A program made the translations under genes and the position numbers. The notes under the pieces are model-generated. The model was given only the letters and a program-made list of their open reading frames with translations. It was not told the origin of the DNA and did no database searches. 43,161 bases of DNA, taken from the NCBI GenBank assembly GCA_004028505.1, contig MTKO01000085.1, forward strand, positions 1-43,161. The letters are read 5' to 3'. Positions within the stretch are counted from its first letter, which is position 1. Each line of letters opens with the position of its first letter. This document shows positions 37,604 to 43,161 of the stretch, piece after piece. Origin of the DNA: Candidatus Electrothrix aarhusensis. GTDB lineage: Bacteria > Desulfobacterota > Desulfobulbia > Desulfobulbales > Desulfobulbaceae.

Positions 37604-37642
37604 GGAGAGGGCATACCGCGCCGTTCGGTCGGTATGCTCTCC
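37604..37642 (+). terminator. hairpin after the secreted-protein gene
   Basis: GGAGAGGGCATACCG pairs with CGGTATGCTCTCC with one bulged base, giving about 13 pairs. The following CCTGCCCTCCTTTCCTTT is pyrimidine-rich but not a clean T-run, so termination may be incomplete. Confidence 0.6.
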
Positions 37643-37742
37643 CCTGCCCTCCTTTCCTTTGCTCATTCCCGTAGCGTCTTTTCTGGCCGGATAGTAATCA
37701 ATTGTACAGTACCAATCGCACAGCAAACAATCGCACAGTCCT

Positions 37743-38030
37743 GCCCGGCGTTAAAACACCGGGCTATGATCGTGCGGTACCTTTGGGACGCTGCTTCTAT
37801 CCCGTAGGGATTACCGATAGATAATAAGCCCAGTGATTTATCGCTGGGTGTAATGGGTTATTTTTACAAGATATTGCAGGGGCACGGCGTGCCGTGCCCT
37901 GACAGAGCATTACGCAGCACAGCACAGGGTGTTACCCTGCGCTGGATAAAGATAGCCCCTTTGGGGCAAAAGGGCGCAGCCCGCATGTCCTGAAGGGACA
38001 ATATGTATCAGCCCGGTGCAACGCGCCGGG
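37743..38030 (+). repeat. leader with seven consecutive small hairpins upstream of the ROCO gene
   Basis: There is no gene between 37594 and 38072. Seven separate palindromes lie at 37743-37764 (GCCCGG/CCGGGC), 37829-37848 (CCCAGTGA/TCGCTGGG), 37879-37900 (GGGCACGGC/GCCGTGCCC), 37922-37941 (CAGGGT/ACCCTG), 37955-37967 (GCCCC/GGGGC), 37986-38000 (TGTCC/GGACA) and 38011-38030 (CCCGG/CCGGG). The third belongs to the same family as the palindrome inside the KS gene. Confidence 0.7.
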
Positions 38031-38072
38031 GAACAGGGTTGCGGATTAAAAACAGGAAAGGAGGAACAGGCG

Positions 38073-40019
38073 ATGGGGTATCAAGAGGCGTTGCGGAGGA
38101 TTGAGGAGGCTAAGGAGACAGGGGCAACGGAGCTTGATCTTGAAGGTCAAGGATTGACCGAGTTGCCTCCTGAGCTGTTTTCGCTGAAGCTGTTGACGGA
38201 GCTTGACCTCAGCTTCAATAGCCTTGCCTCATTACCACCACAGATCGTTCAGCTCATCAATCTCCAAAGGCTTACCATGTGGGGCAACACACTTTCCAGC
38301 CTTCCCCCTGAAATCGTTCAATTGCCTAAGTTAGAATGGGTTGAATTTTTCCCTAATCCCCTAACCTGCCCTCCCTACGAACTCGCATTCCAAGGCATAG
38401 ATGCCATACGCGAATACTTCGCCTCAGCCGAAGAAGGCACCCGAACAGTCTCCGAGGTCAAGGTCATCCTGGTAGGAGAAGGCGCATCCGGCAAGACCTC
38501 GCTCACCCGCTGTCTCCGGGAAGAGCGTTTTAACGCGCACGAAGAAACCACCCACGGAATCCGCATAAAGAACTGGAAGCTCAAAACCGGTGACCAATCA
38601 CTGCGCTGCAACCTCTGGGACTTCGGCGGACAGGAGATCATGCACGCCACCCACCAGTTTTTCCTCTCCCGACGCAGCCTCTATGTCCTGGTACTGGACG
38701 GCAGGCGGGACGAGCGGCCCGAGTACTGGCTGCGCTATATCGAATCCTTTGGCGGCGGTTCGCCGGTACTGGTGGTGCTCAACAAGTACGACACCAATCC
38801 CGGCTTTGATCTCAACCGCCCTTTTCTCAAAAAGAAATACCCCTTCATCGTCGATTTCTTCCGCACATCCTGCCGCACCAACAACGGTATTCGGAATTTC
38901 CGCCAAGCCCTGCGTGAGGAGTTGGGCAAAGTCCCGCTGACTCGCAATGAATGGCCCGCAAGCTGGTTTCGGGCCAAGGCGCGGCTGGAGGAGATGAACG
39001 ATCCCTGCATCAGCTATGAGGACTGCGAAACCGTATGTCGGGAAGCCGGGGTGACGGGCGAGATCAGCCAAAAGGTACTGGTAGATTTCCTCCACGATCT
39101 GGGCATTGTCATCCACTTTACTGAATTCGATCTGGCGGATAATCATGTTCTGGATCCCAAATGGGTGACCGAGGCCGTGTATAAAATCATCAATGCGCCC
39201 TCCATTGCCGAGCGCAACGGTCTATTCAGCAAGGATGATCTGCGGCAGATCCTCCGCTTTCAGGAAGGTGACACCTATCATTACCGCTGGCAGGATCACG
39301 GCTATTTCATTGAGCTGATGCGGAAGTTCGAGCTGTGTTATGAGCTGGAAGACGGACAGGTGCTTATCCCCGATCTGCTGGAGGTATCGGAACCGCCCTT
39401 TGATTTCGATGAACAAGGTACGCTTGGCTTCCTCCTGGAATATAAAGATTTCCTGCCTCCCTCGGTCATGCCCCGCTTTATCGTCAAGCGGCATAAGGAG
39501 ATCAAGGACAGCCTGCGCTGGCGTAGCGGGGTGGTGCTGGAGCATCCTCTGCTGGAGAGCACCGCAGTGATTCGGGCGGATAACGAGGCCCGGCGTATCC
39601 ATATCGCAGTCACCGGCACCCAGCCCAAGGCCTTTCTCACCGTGATCATGCTCACCCTACGAGAAATCAATGGAGGTTTTGAAGGATTAAAGGTGAGCGA
39701 ACGCATTCCTCTCCCGGATGACCCATCACTCAGCGTGGATAGCGAAACCCTGCGTGTTAATCTGGGGGCGGGTGTGGAACGCTTTGTCCCGGAAGGAGCG
39801 AAAAAGGCCTATTCGGCCCTTGAGTTACTCAATACCGTGGATGAAGAAAAAATGCTCAAGCTGCTGGAAAACGCACCTGCGGGGATTGAGAATAAGGAGT
39901 CTCTGATAAAAGCAATAGGAAAGCATGTCATGGTTGAGCCAAACTTTTTTGGCTTAGGAGGAGATCTGAAGGGATTGGCTGGGGAACTATGGCTGCGCTA
40001 TCAAGCAAAACGGGGCTGA
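38073..40019 (+). CDS. ROCO-family GTPase (LRR-Roc-COR)
   Basis: A 648-residue bacterial ROCO protein. A short leucine-rich-repeat block (about 20-100; three to four repeats such as LPPELFSLKLLTELDLSFNS) precedes the Roc GTPase: G1 GEGASGKTS (135-143), G3 DFGGQE (183-188) and G4 NKYD (237-240). The COR dimerisation region follows, from about 320 to 540 (VLVDFLHDLGIVIHF, VLDPKWVTEAVYKII, YHYRWQDHGYFIELM). The last 60 residues are a short helical tail without a recognised effector domain. Bacterial ROCO proteins switch between monomer and dimer with nucleotide state, but their pathways are mostly unknown. GGAGG lies eight bases before ATG 38073. An in-frame GTG at 38016 would translate part of the repeat leader and is rejected. 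Confidence 0.93.
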   Translation: MGYQEALRRIEEAKETGATELDLEGQGLTELPPELFSLKLLTELDLSFNSLASLPPQIVQLINLQRLTMWGNTLSSLPPEIVQLPKLEWVEFFPNPLTCPPYELAFQGIDAIREYFASAEEGTRTVSEVKVILVGEGASGKTSLTRCLREERFNAHEETTHGIRIKNWKLKTGDQSLRCNLWDFGGQEIMHATHQFFLSRRSLYVLVLDGRRDERPEYWLRYIESFGGGSPVLVVLNKYDTNPGFDLNRPFLKKKYPFIVDFFRTSCRTNNGIRNFRQALREELGKVPLTRNEWPASWFRAKARLEEMNDPCISYEDCETVCREAGVTGEISQKVLVDFLHDLGIVIHFTEFDLADNHVLDPKWVTEAVYKIINAPSIAERNGLFSKDDLRQILRFQEGDTYHYRWQDHGYFIELMRKFELCYELEDGQVLIPDLLEVSEPPFDFDEQGTLGFLLEYKDFLPPSVMPRFIVKRHKEIKDSLRWRSGVVLEHPLLESTAVIRADNEARRIHIAVTGTQPKAFLTVIMLTLREINGGFEGLKVSERIPLPDDPSLSVDSETLRVNLGAGVERFVPEGAKKAYSALELLNTVDEEKMLKLLENAPAGIENKESLIKAIGKHVMVEPNFFGLGGDLKGLAGELWLRYQAKRG

Positions 40020-40153
40020 GTTTACAGGAATTATCATTGAACAACTTACAGGTCTTCGTTATGATGTGCAGATGCCGACTCTTGCTTCACTATAGCCTGC
40101 GAGGCTGCATCGAAACAAACCGGAAACCTACCTTTCATTGAGAAATCAAGCCC

Positions 40154-40564
40154 ATGAAACCCTGCCGAGAATGCCGCCATACCGTGTCAGAACAGGCAAT
40201 GGCCTGCCCACAATGCGGGGCCCCGGTTCCTGCCAAAGCGCAATGGAACGGCTGGGGCTTTGAGTATAAGTCCAAGGCAACCGTGCTCGGAATTCCCTGG
40301 CTGCATATCTCCTTTAAGTACAGTCCGGCGCGATGTCCGATGCCAGCAAAAGGTGTCGTTGCCATAGGGCAGTTCGCCTGTGGGATATTTACCCTCTCGC
40401 AATTCGGCATCGGCCTGATCTCGGTCAGCCAATTCACCGTTGCCGGTTTCGCGCTGGCCCAGTTCGCTCTAGCCTACTCCCTGATTGCCCAGCTGGGTCT
40501 TTATGTTAATCAGGGCTACGGGCAGCTGGTCAAAAGCATTACCGAACTTGCAGGCATGTTCTGA
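40154..40564 (+). CDS. zinc-ribbon protein with 10-residue QF repeats
   Basis: A 136-residue protein. An N-terminal zinc ribbon (C4, C7, C18, C21 in CRECRHTVS and ACPQCGAP) is followed by a segment beginning GWGFEYKSKATVLGIPWLHISF. Residues about 78-125 repeat every ten positions with QF or QL at the start of each unit (QFACGIFTLS, QFGIGLISVS, QFTVAGFALA, QFALAYSLIA). The period and apolar pattern suggest a small solenoid or a membrane-associated sheet, not a classical helix bundle. I do not know the function. It stands between the ROCO and fucose-synthase genes on the same strand, with gaps of more than 100 bp on both sides. Confidence 0.65.
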   Translation: MKPCRECRHTVSEQAMACPQCGAPVPAKAQWNGWGFEYKSKATVLGIPWLHISFKYSPARCPMPAKGVVAIGQFACGIFTLSQFGIGLISVSQFTVAGFALAQFALAYSLIAQLGLYVNQGYGQLVKSITELAGMF

Positions 40565-40674
40565 TCCGGCAAGGAAATCCTGATACCTTGACACCGTACA
40601 AACAAGCCCCCTTCCTCCTGTTTTCTCAGAAAAAGGATGGGGAGATAGATAAACTCAAGTCCTTGTTACCTCTC

Positions 40675-41636
40675 ATGTCTACAGCACCTTCTTCATCCCT
40701 GAGCGAAGCACTCATCTATGTTGCAGGCCACCGAGCCTAGTCGGTTCTGCCATATGTCGTGCCCTGAAACAGCAAGGCTGCGACAAAATCCTGACCCGCA
40801 CCCATACTGAACTGGACCTGACCGATCAAGCTGCTGTCCACGCATTCTTTGCCGACAACCGGCCTGACTATGTCTTTCTCTCTGCAGCAAAGGTCGGCGG
40901 TATCCATGCCAATAACAGCTTTCCTGCCGACTTTATCCGCGACAACCTTCTGATCCAAACCAACATCATTGATGCCGCCTATCAATGCGGGAGCAAGAAG
41001 CTCCTTTTTCTCGGCTCTTCCTGTATCTATCCAAAATTTGCTCCCCAACCCATGCAGGAAGAGCATCTCCTCACCGGTGAGCTGGAGCCCACCAATGAGT
41101 GGTACGCCGTGGCCAAGATCGCCGGTATCAAGATGTGCCAAGCCTATCACAAGCAACACGGCTTTAATGCCATCAGCCTGATGCCCACTAATTTGTACGG
41201 ACCCGGAGATAATTTTGATCTACAAAACTCCCATGTCCTACCCGCCCTGATCCGCAAATTCCATGAGGCAAAGCTACAGGCTCTCCCGGAAGTTGAAATC
41301 TGGGGAACAGGCACACCGAAACGGGAGTTCCTTCATGTGGATGACCTTGCTTCCGCTTGTCTCTTCCTGATGGAAAACTACAACGAGCCTGCTATCGTCA
41401 ATGTGGGGTCTGGGGAAGAGGTGCGTATTGCTGAATTGGCCGGGCTTGTTGCCGAGGCGGTGGGCTTCCAGGGGACTGTGCGCTATAATAAGGACATGCC
41501 GGACGGCACGCCGAGAAAATTTCTTGATGTCTCCAAGCTCTCAGCCCTAGGCTGGAACAGTCAGATCTCCCTCCAACAGGGTATAGCAGATACCTATGCT
41601 TGGTTTTTAGCCAATGAAGATAGGTTGAGGAAATAA
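40675..41636 (+). CDS. fcl: GDP-L-fucose synthase (one frameshift near the 5' end)
   Basis: About 320 residues once one base is restored near 40735. The enzyme epimerises and reduces GDP-4-keto-6-deoxymannose to GDP-L-fucose for surface polysaccharides. The NADP-binding motif VAGHRGLVGSAI is split exactly at the lesion: CGAGCCTAG reads into a TAG stop, while CGAGGCCTAG would restore R-G-L-V. Downstream are [31 protein letters not shown] with the catalytic Tyr-Lys pair, [14 protein letters not shown] and [14 protein letters not shown], all intact. The ATG at 40675 lacks a good ribosome-binding site. The partner enzyme GDP-mannose dehydratase (Gmd) is not in the window. The gene is probably functional in the organism and damaged only in this sequence. 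Confidence 0.88.
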
Positions 41637-41645
41637 GGTATGAAA

Positions 41646-41671
41646 GGGGTGATCACAAGGATCGCCCCCTA
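41646..41671. terminator. hairpin between the convergent fcl and cysS genes
   Basis: GGGGTGATC and GATCGCCCC pair over nine positions (one T-G) around ACAAG. Its CCCCCTAC end matches REP-type hairpins. Its position between two convergent stop codons suggests a shared 3' end, although no T-run follows on either strand. Confidence 0.55.
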
Positions 41672-41677
41672 CAAACC

Positions 41678-43159
41678 CTATGCCTTCACATCCCAAGTTG
41701 TTCCGTACGGGCCATCGTGTAACTCTACATTATGCGTCAACAGCTTATCCCGAACCGCATCGCTTGCATCCCAGTCTTTCTTCTCCCGAGCCGCATTCCT
41801 ATCCTCGATCAAATTATTGATTTCCTCCTCTGAAAGGGAGATTGAGGCCAAGAGATTGTCTTTTTTCTCCTGGAGATACTGCATCGGGTCTTGTTGCAGC
41901 ACACCGAGCAGCCCGGCCAACTCCTGTAACGTTACTCCAGCCTGTTGAAGAAGCTCCAAGTCCTCAACAGCAGCTTGCTGTGAGTCCAACAGCCTGCACG
42001 CCTTATTTAAGACCTTGACGCCGTCAAAGAGATGCCCCATGGCCTGGGCCGTATTAAAATCATTATCCATTGCTGTCTCAAAACGCTGCCGCAATGATTC
42101 GATTTTTTTCCGATCTTTCTGCCCGATCACCGAGATGCCCGCATCAACACCGCCTGAACCGGTATCTGCTGCTTGAACAAGTCCGGTAATTCCAGCCAGG
42201 CAATCATACATTCTGTCAAGACCGACTTGGGCATCCTGCAGAGCAGTCTCGCTAAAATCTAAGGGATTACGATACTGGGTGGAGAAAATAAAGAGTCGCA
42301 GAGTCTCTGCCGGGTATTCCCTCAGCACGTCCCGGATGGTCAAAAAATTCCCCAAGGACTTGGACATCTTTTCGTCCTTGATCGTGACAAAGCCGTGGTG
42401 CATCCAGAGATTGGCAAAGGAGCAATCATTGGCTCCAACAGACTGGGCCAGTTCGTTCTCGTGATGGGGAAAAATCAGGTCCTTGCCTCCACCGTGGATA
42501 TCAAAACTGGCCCCGAGGTACTTCCGACTCATAGCCGAGCACTCAATATGCCAGCCCGGACGCCCCTCCCCCCAAGGACTTGCCCATTTGGGCTCCCCAG
42601 GCTTTGCTCCCTTCCAAAGGACAAAATCCATAGGGTCTTCTTTCTGCTCATTAACATCTATTCGGGCACCGGCCTGCATATCTTCCAGTTTCCGCCCGGA
42701 AAGCGTACCATACGTGGTGAATCTCCTCACTCGATAATAGACATCCCCCCCAGAAGGATAGGCAAGCCCTTTCTCAATCAAATCCTGAACCAGCTCAATC
42801 ATCTCTTGGATATGCTCAGTGGCCTTGGGCTCAATATCAGCCCTAAGCGCCCCAAGCGCATCCATGTCCGTATAAAATTCATCAATAAATCGTTCAGCAA
42901 GTTGCTTGGAATCAACGCCCTGCTCTGCGGCTCTGGCGATTATTTTATCATCAATATCGGTAAAATTACGTACAAAAGTAACCCTATAGCCGTGATACCG
43001 CAGATAACGGACCACCATATCAAAAACCAAAGCTGAGCGGGCGTGCCCGATATGACAATAATCGTAGGAGGTTATCCCGCAGACGTAAAGCCGGGCATGC
43101 CCCTCCTCAAGAGGAACGAACGTTTCTTTTTTTCGTGTCAGTGTGTTATATATCTTCAT
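41678..43159 (-). CDS. cysS: cysteinyl-tRNA synthetase
   Basis: A 493-residue class I aminoacyl-tRNA synthetase, apparently complete, with its start two bases from the right edge. Seen: YVCGITSYDYCHIGHAR, with the zinc cysteine and the HIGH signature as HIGH in YCHIGHAR; FVRNFTDIDDKIIARA; GWHIECSAMS; FDIHGGGKDLIFPHHENELAQS; and KMSKSLGN (the KMSKS loop). A helical anticodon-binding domain follows, and the C-terminal part has the usual ALADxRNxAR-like helix (IEDRNAAREKKDWDASDAVRD). The upstream region lies outside the window, so the promoter cannot be described. Confidence 0.97.
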   Translation of the reverse strand: MKIYNTLTRKKETFVPLEEGHARLYVCGITSYDYCHIGHARSALVFDMVVRYLRYHGYRVTFVRNFTDIDDKIIARAAEQGVDSKQLAERFIDEFYTDMDALGALRADIEPKATEHIQEMIELVQDLIEKGLAYPSGGDVYYRVRRFTTYGTLSGRKLEDMQAGARIDVNEQKEDPMDFVLWKGAKPGEPKWASPWGEGRPGWHIECSAMSRKYLGASFDIHGGGKDLIFPHHENELAQSVGANDCSFANLWMHHGFVTIKDEKMSKSLGNFLTIRDVLREYPAETLRLFIFSTQYRNPLDFSETALQDAQVGLDRMYDCLAGITGLVQAADTGSGGVDAGISVIGQKDRKKIESLRQRFETAMDNDFNTAQAMGHLFDGVKVLNKACRLLDSQQAAVEDLELLQQAGVTLQELAGLLGVLQQDPMQYLQEKKDNLLASISLSEEEINNLIEDRNAAREKKDWDASDAVRDKLLTHNVELHDGPYGTTWDVKA

Positions 43160-43161
43160 AA

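Noticed and set aside
37743-38030. Hairpin cluster considered as a CRISPR array
   Set aside because: The palindromes differ in sequence and spacing; there is no constant repeat and no cas gene.
52-40737. Idea that every AGGCCT site suffers a systematic deletion
   Set aside because: Intact AGGCCT occurs repeatedly (for example near 3799, 3926 and 5852), so any effect would be occasional and cannot be asserted.

Overview
The window looks like a chromosomal segment of a sulfur- or sulfate-metabolising Desulfobacterota bacterium, most plausibly in the Desulfobulbales. The pointers are a Wood-Ljungdahl gene cluster with all three acetyl-CoA synthase/CODH partners, an HdrA-MvhD electron-transfer pair in which both proteins carry an in-frame UGA at a conserved cysteine position, and REP-type repeats. 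A cable bacterium is possible, but nothing here proves it. The taxonomy is inference from gene content.

Layout. 1-1.0 kb: end of a YadA-like repeat protein and a small zinc-ribbon protein, closed by a strong terminator. 1.4-4.5 kb: recQ and a DUF6398/pRiA4b-like protein. 4.7-16.9 kb: a minus-strand set, in transcription order an MMPL/RND transporter, a LolA-like outer-membrane lipoprotein-sorting protein, an outer-membrane beta-barrel protein and a giant iterative polyketide synthase. The synthase has the order KS-AT-ACP-KR-DH-PPTase of enediyne/polyene synthases (PKSE), plus two fused hotdog thioesterase-like domains. The proposed reading is a machine that makes a polyene or polyketide lipid and moves it to the outer membrane. 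17.3-19.3 kb: cbiG and a REP-associated transposase inside its own repeats.

19.3-35.9 kb: a long minus-strand carbon-fixation cluster starting from a consensus sigma70-type promoter at 35886-35914. In transcription order it holds folD, cooS/acsA, metF continuous with acsD, acsB, acsC, hdrA (Sec), mvhD (Sec) and ppnP. Four accessory genes interrupt it: two PD-(D/E)XK nuclease-like genes, a HEPN-like gene and a minimal nucleotidyltransferase gene. A 236-bp MITE-like element sits directly in front of the nucleotidyltransferase. FolD, MetF, CFeSP (AcsC/AcsD), CODH and ACS cover much of the Wood-Ljungdahl pathway. HdrA-MvhD would couple MetF or another step to ferredoxin or disulfide electron carriers by flavin-based bifurcation. 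Formate-THF ligase, the AcsE methyltransferase and HdrBC are not in the window.

36-43 kb: plus-strand genes for an SGNH hydrolase, a secreted peptidoglycan-binding-like protein, a ROCO (LRR-Roc-COR) GTPase behind a leader of seven hairpins, a zinc-ribbon/10-residue-repeat protein and GDP-L-fucose synthase. These converge on cysS.

Five genes are broken by single missing bases: the YadA-like gene (1), the polyketide synthase (4), hdrA (2), metF (1) and fcl (1). All nine events are repaired by adding one base, and every complete gene then has a length divisible by three. This pattern suggests read or assembly deletions more than gene decay. The two UGA interruptions in hdrA and mvhD are different: the frame is kept and the UGA falls exactly at a conserved cysteine, so they are read as selenocysteine.
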